DNA from: CAYLZW01 sp964388085
GTDB taxonomy: Bacteria > Myxococcota > UBA727 > CAYLZW01
Length of the DNA stretch: 36,507 nt
Direction of reading: 5' to 3'
Assembly (NCBI GenBank): GCA_964388085.1
Contig: CAYLZW010000022.1
Location: forward strand, 1-36,507
Part shown: positions 1 through 7,656 of the stretch, one piece after another
How the letters are laid out: the number at the start of each line of letters is the position of its first letter
Position numbering within the stretch: the stretch's first letter is position 1
Notes under the pieces: model-generated
What the model was told of the DNA's origin: nothing
Database searches by the model: none
The model's input: only the letters and a program-made list of their open reading frames with translations
Made by a program: the position numbers and the translations under genes

Positions 1-2297
1 TGAACGTCGACCTCGAGCAGTGGGCGCTGCACGAGATCACCTACGACCTGTTCGAAGAGGTGCTGAGTCACCCCGAGCTGCGCTCGTACCCGCACGTGGG
101 CGTCGTCGTGCAGGCGTATCTGAAGAGCTCTCCGCGCGACGTGGAGCGGCTGTCGTCCATCGCCAAGCGCCGGGGCGCGCCCATCACCGTCCGGCTCGTG
201 AAGGGCGCCTATTGGGACTACGAGACGGTCATCGCCCGCCAGCAAGGCTGGGAGTGCCCGGTGTTCGAGGAGAAGGCGCTCACGGACGCCAACTACGAGC
301 GCCTCTCGGCGCGCATGCTCGACGACATCGACAACCTGCTGCCCGCCTTCGGCAGCCACAACCTGCGCTCGGTGACGAACGCGCTGGTGCTCGCCAAGGA
401 CAAGCGCGTGCCCGAGCGCGCTTACGAAGTGCAGATGCTCTACGGCATGGCCGAGCCCGAGCGAAGGGTGCTGCGCTCGCTCGGCCACCGCGTGCGGGTG
501 TACGCCCCCGTCGGGGAGATGCTGCCGGGCATGGCTTACCTCGTGCGGCGCCTGCTCGAGAACACCTCCAACAGCGGCTTTTTGCGCCTGTCCCACGTCG
601 AGGGCGCGGACACGAAGGCGCTGCTCACCGCTCCCGATCCGGACGCGCTCGCGGGAGCTTCGACGCCGGAGAGCGCGCTGCCGGCACGTCCGGCCATGGT
701 GCCCGGCGACCTGTCGACGCCGTTCGAGAACTGCCCGCTCACCGACTTTACGAACCGCGAGCACCAGCAGCGCTTCGGCGCCGCGGTGGAGGACGTGCGC
801 CGGTCGCTGCCGCGCAAGGTCCCTGTCGTCGTCGCGGGCGAGGAGCGGCTCGCTAGCGCGCCGCAGGCGGCCTTCGTGCGCCGGTCGCCGAACGACACGA
901 GCCTCGTGGTCGCGGAGGTCACCGCGGGCACGGAGGACGACGTCGAGAAGGCGCTCACGACGGCCGAGAAGGCGTGGCCCGCGTGGCGCGATCGTCCGCT
1001 GCCGGAGCGCGCGGCGCTGCTCGAGAAGCTCGCCGACCTGATGGAGCAGGACCGCTTCCGCATGGCGGCGCTGCAGACCTTCGAGGTGGGCAAGCCCTGG
1101 CACCACGCGGACGCCGACGTCGCCGAGGCGGTGGACTTCTGTCGCTACTACGCGCGGCAGGCGCTCCTGGAGCTCGGCGAGCGCGTGCAGGCCGCCGTCG
1201 AGGGCGAGGACAACCGCATCGTGTACGAGGGCCGCGGCCCGTGCGTGGTCATCGCGCCGTGGAACTTCCCGGGCGCGATCCTGACCGGCATGGCGACGGC
1301 GGCGCTCGTGGCCGGCAACACCGTCGTCCTGAAGCCCGCCGAGCAGTCGAGCGCGGTGGCGTACGACATCTATCGCAAGATGCTCGAGGCCGGCTTCCCG
1401 AAGGACGTCGTGCAGCTCCTGCCGGGCGTCGGCGAGGACATCGGCCCCGCCCTCGTGAACGATCCGCGCGTGGCGCAGATCGCGTTCACGGGCTCGAAGA
1501 GCGTCGGGCTCGCCATCGTCGAGGCCGCGGCCAAGACCGCGCCGGGACAGCGGCAGGTCAAGCGCGTGGTGTGCGAGATGGGCGGCAAGAACGCCATCAT
1601 CGTCGACGACGACGCGGACCTCGACGAGGCCGTGCTCGGCGTGGTGCAGAGCGCGTTCGGCTACGCGGGACAGAAGTGCTCTGCCTGCAGCCGCGTGCTC
1701 GTCGTCGGCAGCGCCATGGAGGCGTTCACCTCGCGGCTCGTCGAGGCCACCAAGAGCCTCGAGGTCGGGCCCGCCGACAACCCCGGCTACGGCGTCGGCC
1801 CCGTCGTCGACGAGGACGCCTACCGGCGGCTCATGGGCGTCATCGAGAGCCCCGGCGAGGGGGTGGAGGTCCTCTACCGCGGCAGCCCGCGTCCCGGCGG
1901 CCACTACGTCCCGCCGACGATCCTGCGCTGTGACGACGACAAGAGCCGCGTCATGCAGGAGGAGCTCTTCGGCCCCGTGCTCGCCGTCTGCGCCGTGCCC
2001 TCGTTCTCGCGCGCGGTCGACGTCGCCACCGGCACGGAGTTCGCGCTCACCGGCGCCGTGTTCTCGCGCTCGCCGTCCCACCTCGACGAAGCCCGACGGC
2101 GCTTTCGCGTCGGCAACCTCTATCTGAACCGCGGCTCGACGGGCGCGCTCGTGCACCGGCAGCCCTTCGGCGGCTTTCAGATGAGCGGCATCGGCACCAA
2201 GGCGGGCGGGCCCGGCTACCTCGTGGGCTTCGCGGACCCCCGCGTCGTCACCGAGAACACCATGCGGCGCGGCTTCACGCCCGACCTGCAGTCCTGA
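1..2297 (+). CDS. putA: Bifunctional proline dehydrogenase / P5C dehydrogenase, 5' truncated
   Basis: This enzyme oxidises proline to pyrroline-5-carboxylate with FAD, then to glutamate with NAD. The reading frame is open from base 3 with no start codon, so the N-terminus lies outside the window; about 764 residues are visible. The first ~190 are the end of the proline dehydrogenase barrel, with the motifs RLVKGAYWDYE, YEVQMLYGMAE and RRLLENTSNSGF. The rest is an aldehyde dehydrogenase domain with the WNFPGAI motif, the general-base segment CEMGGKN and the catalytic Cys in GQKCSACSR (codon 1677-1679). The stop is TGA at 2295-2297. It precedes fhs on the same strand with a 129-base gap, so co-transcription is possible but not shown. 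Whether a DNA-binding ribbon-helix-helix domain exists upstream cannot be seen. The family assignment is firm. Confidence 0.95.
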   Translation, partial: NVDLEQWALHEITYDLFEEVLSHPELRSYPHVGVVVQAYLKSSPRDVERLSSIAKRRGAPITVRLVKGAYWDYETVIARQQGWECPVFEEKALTDANYERLSARMLDDIDNLLPAFGSHNLRSVTNALVLAKDKRVPERAYEVQMLYGMAEPERRVLRSLGHRVRVYAPVGEMLPGMAYLVRRLLENTSNSGFLRLSHVEGADTKALLTAPDPDALAGASTPESALPARPAMVPGDLSTPFENCPLTDFTNREHQQRFGAAVEDVRRSLPRKVPVVVAGEERLASAPQAAFVRRSPNDTSLVVAEVTAGTEDDVEKALTTAEKAWPAWRDRPLPERAALLEKLADLMEQDRFRMAALQTFEVGKPWHHADADVAEAVDFCRYYARQALLELGERVQAAVEGEDNRIVYEGRGPCVVIAPWNFPGAILTGMATAALVAGNTVVLKPAEQSSAVAYDIYRKMLEAGFPKDVVQLLPGVGEDIGPALVNDPRVAQIAFTGSKSVGLAIVEAAAKTAPGQRQVKRVVCEMGGKNAIIVDDDADLDEAVLGVVQSAFGYAGQKCSACSRVLVVGSAMEAFTSRLVEATKSLEVGPADNPGYGVGPVVDEDAYRRLMGVIESPGEGVEVLYRGSPRPGGHYVPPTILRCDDDKSRVMQEELFGPVLAVCAVPSFSRAVDVATGTEFALTGAVFSRSPSHLDEARRRFRVGNLYLNRGSTGALVHRQPFGGFQMSGIGTKAGGPGYLVGFADPRVVTENTMRRGFTPDLQS

Positions 2298-2318
2298 CGT
2301 CGCCGGACGCGATGTCGA

Positions 2319-2360
2319 GGGTGCGCGGGTCTTTTCCGCTCGCGCAGACTTCGCGCACCC
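2319..2360 (+). terminator. Candidate hairpin after putA
   Basis: A perfect 9-base inverted repeat (GGGTGCGCG at 2319-2327, CGCGCACCC at 2352-2360) with a 24-base loop begins 22 bases after the putA stop and ends 66 bases before the fhs start. No T-run follows it. It could be a GC-rich terminator or a leader structure for fhs. The function is inferred from position only. Confidence 0.35.
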
Positions 2361-2426
2361 GCCCGACACGACAACGGACCCTCCCCGGGCTATCTCCAAG
2401 GCTCACGGAAAGGGAGGGGACCCGCC

Positions 2427-4085
2427 ATGGCCAGGACCGAGCTCGACGACATCGCCCGCCGCCTCGACATCCCCGAGGCGGCCATCGACCCGCGCGGCAA
2501 GCAGGTCCTGAAGATCGATCCGACGCGTGTCGTCGGCGATCGGCAAGGCCGCGTCGTGCTCATGACCGCCATGACCCCCACGCCCGCGGGCGAAGGGAAG
2601 ACGACCACGTCCATCGGCATGGTGGACGGGCTGAACAAGCGCGGCATTCGCGCGGCGGCCGCGTTGCGCGAGCCTTCGCTTGGGCCTCTCTTCGGCCTCA
2701 AGGGCGGCGCCATCGGCGGCGGCAACAGCCGCGTCATCCCGTCGGACCTCATCAACCTGCACTTCAGCGGCGACATCCACGCGGTCACGAGCGCGCACAA
2801 CCTGCTCAGCGCCATCGTCGACAACCACCTGTTCTACGACGGCAAGCCGGCGCTCTCCCCGGAGCGCGTCACGTGGGGCCGCGCGCTCGACATGAACGAC
2901 CGCGCGCTGCGGACCTGCCAGGTGGGCTTCGCGACCAAGAAGGGCCCGGTGCGCAAGGAGCGCTTCGACATCACCGCGGCCAGCGAGGTCATGGCCGTGC
3001 TCTGCATGTCGCGTGACGTCGAGGATCTGCGCGCGCGGCTCGACCGCGTCATCGTCGGGACCACGGAGGAAGGCGAGCCGGTCACCGCCAAGGATCTCGG
3101 CGCCGGCGGCGCCATGGCGGCCATCCTGCTCGACGCCACCAAGCCGAACCTCGTGCGCACGCTCGAGAGCAACCCGGTGTTCATGCACGGCGGCCCCTTC
3201 GCCAACATCGCGCAGGGCACGAGCACGATCATGCAGACGCAGCTCGCCCGGCGCCTCAACGACGTCGTGCTCACGGAGGCGGGCTTCGCCTTCGACCTCG
3301 GCGGCTTCAAGTTCCTCGACATCAAGTGCCGCGCCGCCGGCTTCCGCCCGGCCGCCGTCGTGCTCGTCACCACCATCCGCGCGCTGCGCTTTCACGGCGG
3401 CGTCGACGCTGCCTCGGTCGCGAGCGGCGTGAACCTGGCCGCCGTGGAGCGAGGGCTCGAGAACGTGGGCGCGCACCTCGAGGCCATGCAGCGCCTCGGG
3501 CTGCCGGCCCCGCTCGTCGCCATCAACCGCTTCCCCGACGACGGCGCGGACGAGGTCGCGCTGCTGAAGGAGTACGTGGAGAGCAAGGGCGCGCTCGCCG
3601 CCTCCGGCGACCACTTCGCGCGCGGCGGCGACGGCGCCCTCGAGCTCGCGGACGCGCTGCTCAGCCTGCTCGAGCGCTCGCCAAAGGACAGCCCGGAGTA
3701 TCGCTCCCCCTACTCGCTCGACGACAGCATCCCGGACAAGCTGCGCGGCGTCGCGCGCGCGGTGCTCGGCGCCAGCGACATCGAGCTGACGGAGCAGGCG
3801 AAGGCGGATCTCGCCGTCGTCGAGAGCCTCGGCCTCGGCACGGGCGTGCCGGTCTGCCTCGCGAAGACCCACCTCTCGATCAGCGACGACAAGTCCGTGC
3901 AAGGGCGCCCGCCGCCCTTCACGCTCAAGATCACGGGCCTGCGGGCGGCGGCCGGAGCGGGCTTCGTGGTGGCGCTGTGTGGACCCATCCTGACCATGCC
4001 GGGCTTGCCCGAGCGACCGGCCGCGTGGGGCGTCGACGTCGTGCGCGGCGAGGACGGGGAGTGGAGCATCACCGGCCTCAGGTGA
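2427..4085 (+). CDS. fhs: Formate-tetrahydrofolate ligase
   Basis: This enzyme joins formate to tetrahydrofolate using ATP, giving 10-formyl-THF for one-carbon metabolism in the cytosol. The 552-residue product has the family's usual length. It carries the phosphate-binding loop TPAGEGKTTT at residues 52-61, followed by conserved segments such as REPSLGPLFGLKGGA and GGPFANIAQG. The ATG at 2427 is preceded by a purine-rich ribosome site (AAAGGGAGGGG) at suitable spacing. Its end lies 16 bases from the end of the convergent FHA gene. The identification is firm. The upstream spacer shows nothing I can identify as a folate riboswitch. Confidence 0.96.
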   Translation: MARTELDDIARRLDIPEAAIDPRGKQVLKIDPTRVVGDRQGRVVLMTAMTPTPAGEGKTTTSIGMVDGLNKRGIRAAAALREPSLGPLFGLKGGAIGGGNSRVIPSDLINLHFSGDIHAVTSAHNLLSAIVDNHLFYDGKPALSPERVTWGRALDMNDRALRTCQVGFATKKGPVRKERFDITAASEVMAVLCMSRDVEDLRARLDRVIVGTTEEGEPVTAKDLGAGGAMAAILLDATKPNLVRTLESNPVFMHGGPFANIAQGTSTIMQTQLARRLNDVVLTEAGFAFDLGGFKFLDIKCRAAGFRPAAVVLVTTIRALRFHGGVDAASVASGVNLAAVERGLENVGAHLEAMQRLGLPAPLVAINRFPDDGADEVALLKEYVESKGALAASGDHFARGGDGALELADALLSLLERSPKDSPEYRSPYSLDDSIPDKLRGVARAVLGASDIELTEQAKADLAVVESLGLGTGVPVCLAKTHLSISDDKSVQGRPPPFTLKITGLRAAAGAGFVVALCGPILTMPGLPERPAAWGVDVVRGEDGEWSITGLR

Positions 4086-4101
4086 GGGCGTTTCAGATCT
4101 C

Positions 4102-4638
4102 TTACGCGGGCAGCTCGAACACCACCTGCTTGTCACCCACCTCGATGCGCTCCCGCGTGCCGAGCACGTAGGCCCGCCGCCGCGGGCCGAGCAGCGCGAT
4201 GCGGCGACCGTCGTGGACGTCGACGATGCCGGTGCCGTAGGTCGAGCCCGCGTCGATGACGTAGAGCTGCCCCTCGCGCTCGAGCACGAGGGCGTGCACG
4301 CGCGAGACGCTCAGGTCGTCCTGGAAATAGTCGACCTCAGGAGCAGCACCGGCCTCGTGCTCTCGAGCGGCAAGGTGGTGTCGCGCTTGCGAGGCCATGG
4401 CCCCCTGCGCTTCGTGGCGGGTGATGACGACGTCACGGTGCTCTACGCCCCGCCCGGGGTGCCGTTCGAGATCGAGCTGCCCGACGAGCTCGATCGCTGG
4501 ATCGAGATCGAGGAGCGTCGCGCCGTCGCCGCCGTGGAGAGAGCGCCGAGGGAGACGTCCAGGGCACGCGGGTGCCGCGCACTCGAGCGTGTAGCGGGTT
4601 GGGAACGTGCTGCCGACTCGTGAGATACCTTCGTACAT
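4102..4638 (-). pseudogene. FHA-domain protein gene with a disrupted or inverted middle
   Basis: FHA domains bind phosphothreonine. The C-terminal ~75 residues (4102-4330) show the pattern clearly: DDLSVSRVHA, then DAGSTYGTG, then a closing beta-strand region ending VVFELPA. The start is also convincing: ATG at 4636-4638 sits six bases after a perfect AAGGAGG. The middle does not fit. Across about 4342-4540 the minus-strand frame is open but reads as low-complexity His/Arg/Ala-rich sequence. The plus strand of the same stretch reads as good protein (LYAPPGVPFEIELP, ELDRWIEIEERR) with about 90 percent G/C at third positions, against about 72 percent for the minus frame. The canonical Gly-Arg before the SxxH motif is missing; GAAPEVDYF stands there. 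I infer an internal inversion, or an assembly error, in a former intact gene. If the frame is expressed it gives a 178-residue protein with a partial FHA fold. It is the last gene of the minus-strand series that starts with the kinase. Confidence 0.6.
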
Positions 4639-4754
4639 GCGCGCCTCCTTGATCACACTCCGCTCACCTCCCGCGATTGTTGCGGGTGGGTTCAAGATCT
4701 CGAGGGAGTGACACACCGAGCCATTCCGGCCGGGAGCCGCGCTGCGAAATGGGC

Positions 4755-5450
4755 TCACGCGGGGCTGGAGGCTGCTCCGCGGCGCGCTTCGCCGGCCTCA
4801 GCGGCCTCCCGAATGCGACGGATGTTGTCGCTGTAGCTGCCGCGACCGAACACGGCGTTGCCCGCCACGAGCGCTCCCGCGCCTCGCCGACAGAGCTCTT
4901 CCGCGTTGCCGGCGCCGACGCCCCCGTCCACCTCGATGACGGCCGCGTGGTTGCCGGCGTCGTCGAGCAGGGCGCGGATGCGCTCTACCTTGTCGAGAGC
5001 GCTCGGGATGAAGCTCTGGCCCCCGAAGCCTGGGTTCACGCTCATGACCAACACGAGGTCGACGTCGCCGGCCACATAGCGGAGCGTCTGTTCCGACGTG
5101 GCGGGGTTCAGCGATACGCCGGCCTTCATGCCGCGCGCGCGGATGGCGCCGAGCGTGCGGTGCAGGTGCACGCTCGCCTCCTGGTGCACGGTGAGCACGT
5201 CCGCGCCCGCGTCCGCGAAGGCGTCGATCCAGCGCTCGGGCTCTATGATCATCAGGTGCACGTCGAGGGGCTTCTGCGTCGCGCGCTTCAGGTGCTGCAC
5301 CACGGGCGGCCCGATGGTGAGGTTCGGCACGAAGCGGCCGTCCATGACGTCGACGTGGATCCAGTCCGCGCCGGCGTCGTCGACGGCCTGCACCTCGGCG
5401 GCGAGGCGACCGAAGTCGGCGGACAGGATCGAGGGCGCGATGAGCACCAT
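4755..5450 (-). CDS. rpe: Ribulose-phosphate 3-epimerase
   Basis: This enzyme interconverts ribulose-5-phosphate and xylulose-5-phosphate in the pentose phosphate pathway. The 231-residue product has normal family length and the expected TIM-barrel motifs. These are APSILSADF at the N-terminus, the metal-binding HVDVMDGRFVPNLTIGP, LDVHLMI, the flexible loop SVNPGFGGQSF and the phosphate-binding EVDGGVGAGNA. The ATG at 5448-5450 lies only four bases after the stop codon of the upstream rRNA methyltransferase gene. It has no obvious Shine-Dalgarno sequence of its own, so translation is probably coupled. The C-terminal tail after RRIREAA is Ala-rich and of no known role. The assignment is firm. 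Confidence 0.96.
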   Translation of the reverse strand: MVLIAPSILSADFGRLAAEVQAVDDAGADWIHVDVMDGRFVPNLTIGPPVVQHLKRATQKPLDVHLMIIEPERWIDAFADAGADVLTVHQEASVHLHRTLGAIRARGMKAGVSLNPATSEQTLRYVAGDVDLVLVMSVNPGFGGQSFIPSALDKVERIRALLDDAGNHAAVIEVDGGVGAGNAEELCRRGAGALVAGNAVFGRGSYSDNIRRIREAAEAGEARRGAASSPA

Positions 5451-5454
5451 GGGG

Positions 5455-6831
5455 TCAGCTCCCGGTCTTTGGGGACGCCGGCTCGCGCACGAGGCGCGCG
5501 GCGAAGAAGGCGTCCGCTTGATGACGGTGTACGTGCAGGCGCACGAAGCCCTCGTCGGTGATGGCGTCGGCCGGCAACCACGGCAGCGTGGCCGCTGGAT
5601 CGGCGACGGTGAAGCGAGTGTCGTGTTCCAAGAAGGCGCGCACGACGTCGCGCCCTTCGGACGGCAGCGGCGTACACACCGAATACACGAGCGTGCCTCC
5701 GGGTCGGACGCGCTCCGCCGCCGCGCGCAACAGGCGCAGCTGCAGCTCGGGGAGCTCGCCCTTGGCCGCGTCCCCTCGACGTAGGCGGATCTCCGGATGA
5801 CGACGCACGGTGCCGAGGCCCGAGCAGGGGGCGTCGAGTAGCACGGCGTCGAAGTCGCGCAGCGCAGCGTCGTCCGGGAGCTCGCCGGCGTCGGACACGA
5901 GCACGCGCACCTTCAGACCGAGCCGCGCCGCGTTCTCGTCGATGCGCTCCGCGCGCCGCGGGTCTTTCTCGACGGCGACGACGCTGCCTTGCGCTGCCAC
6001 GGCGCGCGCGAGCAGCGCGCTCTTGCCGCCGGGCGCCGCGCAGAGATCGAGCACGCGCTCCCCCTCGCGGGCGCCGACGAGCAGCGCGCACACCTGCGAG
6101 CCGGGGTCCTGCACGAGGACGCGGCCTTCGCTCCAGCCCGGCAGCGATTGCGGCGAACCGGCGCCGTCGACGAGGAACGCGCGCGGAACGAAGAGATGCG
6201 GCCGCGCCTCGGACGAGGACGCGCTCAGCTCCTCGCCGTAGCGCTCGAGCGCGTCCTCGGCACCGAGAAAGCGCAGCGCGAGCGAGGGCCGCTCGTTCAG
6301 CGCCGCGAGGGCGGCGTAGTGCTCCTCTCTCGGCAGGTCCTCGAGCGTGGCCTCGGCGAGCACCTGCGGCACACCGAACGCAAGCGCGAGCTCGCTGGCG
6401 TTCGCGTCCGGTCGCAGTTGCAGGTGCGGCGCGGTGCCGAGCTTGCGGAGGAGCGCGTTCGAGAAGCCGGCCAGCCCGGGGCGGACCTTGCGAACGGCGG
6501 CGACCGCCTCGTTGACGGCGGCGTGCGCGGGGACGCGCCCCTCGAGGTGCTGCAGCTGATAGGCGGCGACGAGGAGATGCGGCCGCGAGCGCTTGTCGAG
6601 GCCCCGCCCCGGCTTGTCCGCGCCGCGCAGCAGGCTGCGCTCGAGGGGGACCGCCCAGCGAACGGCGCCGTAGGCGAGCTCGGTGCAGAAGGCCCGATCG
6701 CGCGCGTCCCAGCCGGCGCCCTCTCGCCCGAGCGCGGCGTCGAGCGCGGGCCCGATGAAGGCCTCGTCGTCGAGCACGCGCGCGACAACGGAGGCGGCCA
6801 CCTCGCGCGGTGTCAGGCGCTGTCGGCTCAC
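5455..6831 (-). CDS. rsmB: 16S rRNA m5C methyltransferase, RsmB/NSUN family
   Basis: This is a probable SAM-dependent cytosine-5 methyltransferase of 16S rRNA. The 458-residue product has an N-terminal NusB-like helical domain (about residues 1-135) and a C-terminal Rossmann domain. The Rossmann domain carries motif I LDLCAAPGGK near residue 262, motif IV DAPCSGLGTVRRHPEI with Cys336, and motif VI YSVCTP with Cys386. The two Cys residues are the pair this family uses for catalysis and product release. I chose the GTG at 6829-6831 because it overlaps the stop of the upstream hydrolase gene as GTGA and places the NusB domain near the start. An in-frame ATG at 6882 would add 17 Arg-rich residues and lie inside that gene. 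Exact substrate position (C967 in E. coli) is inferred from family. Confidence 0.92.
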   Translation of the reverse strand: MSRQRLTPREVAASVVARVLDDEAFIGPALDAALGREGAGWDARDRAFCTELAYGAVRWAVPLERSLLRGADKPGRGLDKRSRPHLLVAAYQLQHLEGRVPAHAAVNEAVAAVRKVRPGLAGFSNALLRKLGTAPHLQLRPDANASELALAFGVPQVLAEATLEDLPREEHYAALAALNERPSLALRFLGAEDALERYGEELSASSSEARPHLFVPRAFLVDGAGSPQSLPGWSEGRVLVQDPGSQVCALLVGAREGERVLDLCAAPGGKSALLARAVAAQGSVVAVEKDPRRAERIDENAARLGLKVRVLVSDAGELPDDAALRDFDAVLLDAPCSGLGTVRRHPEIRLRRGDAAKGELPELQLRLLRAAAERVRPGGTLVYSVCTPLPSEGRDVVRAFLEHDTRFTVADPAATLPWLPADAITDEGFVRLHVHRHQADAFFAARLVREPASPKTGS

Positions 6832-7616
6832 GCCGCGCGCTCGGACAGCCGCTCGAGGACGAAGCGGCAGACGAGGGCGCACAGCTCGTCCCGCTCGACG
6901 TCGAGGCCGATGACGTGGCGCGAGCGGGCGAACAGATAGCGCTCCACGCGCGGTGAGCGCACGTGGCGCACGACGACGGTGGCGGACGCCGGAGCCATGG
7001 TGCGATCGAGCGCGCCGTGCGCGATGAGCACCGGCGCGCGTACGCGAGCGAGCTCTCGTCGGGCGATGCGGCGCAGGCGCTCGAATTGGGCCATGCCCGC
7101 CACCGGCATCTCGGCGTAGGTCGGGTTTCGCTCGCGCGCCTCGGCGTCCTCGAGATCACCGCCCGTCTGCGCCTTCGGGATCGACGACGTCACGCGCGCG
7201 AGGCCGCGCTCCGCCAGCGCGAGGGCGAGCTGCCCGGAAGGGTGGGCGACGAGCGCGGGCGCCAGCAGCACGAGGCCGTCTACGACGTGCGGGCGCTCCG
7301 CCGCGAGCACGAGGGCGAGCAGCGCGCCCATGGAGCAGCCGACGACGAGGCGCGGGCGGTCCGCGGGCAGATCGTCGAGCGCCGCCCGCGCCTGCTCGAG
7401 CCAGTCCTCGGCGCGGACGTGGTTGAGCTCCTCCGGCACCGTGCCGTGGCCAGCGAGGAGCGAGCCGACGCTGCCGACGTCGTTCTCCGCCAGCGCGTCC
7501 GCGACCACGCGCATCTCGTACGGAGTGCCCGTGAAGCCGTGCAGGCAGAGCGCGGTGCCCTTCGCGCCTGCCAGCGAGAACGGTTCTTTCGACGACGGAG
7601 GGAGCGGCCTCGGCAC
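6828..7616 (-). CDS. Alpha/beta hydrolase, carboxylesterase-like
   Basis: This 262-residue serine hydrolase resembles the Est30 / monoacylglycerol-lipase group. The sequence shows the oxyanion segment LCLHGFTGTPYEM (residues 23-35), the conserved LLAGHGTVPEEL, the nucleophile elbow GCSMG with Ser95, Asp204 in HGALDRTMAP, and His234 in SRHVIGLDVERDE. The SxHVI..D.E pattern after the last beta strand is typical of that esterase group. There is no signal peptide or membrane segment, so it should be cytosolic. The natural substrate is unknown and could be a short ester or monoacylglycerol. The start is a GTG at 7614-7616 with no clear ribosome site, so the exact start is less certain. It lies 40 bases after the kinase gene and overlaps the rRNA methyltransferase gene by GTGA. 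Confidence 0.88.
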   Translation of the reverse strand: MPRPLPPSSKEPFSLAGAKGTALCLHGFTGTPYEMRVVADALAENDVGSVGSLLAGHGTVPEELNHVRAEDWLEQARAALDDLPADRPRLVVGCSMGALLALVLAAERPHVVDGLVLLAPALVAHPSGQLALALAERGLARVTSSIPKAQTGGDLEDAEARERNPTYAEMPVAGMAQFERLRRIARRELARVRAPVLIAHGALDRTMAPASATVVVRHVRSPRVERYLFARSRHVIGLDVERDELCALVCRFVLERLSERAA

Positions 7617-7656
7617 ACGCGAGGGTTAGCGAAGGCACGCGCTCCTGGAAAGCACG

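Noticed and set aside
2298..2426. Possible folate (THF) riboswitch before fhs
   Set aside because: There is a hairpin, but I see none of the conserved core sequence of THF riboswitch classes; the leader is short and a simple terminator-like stem explains the symmetry.
2403..4136. Minus-strand open frame of 577 codons across fhs
   Set aside because: The opposite strand encodes an unmistakable formate-tetrahydrofolate ligase; the minus translation is His/Arg/Ala-rich shadow sequence.
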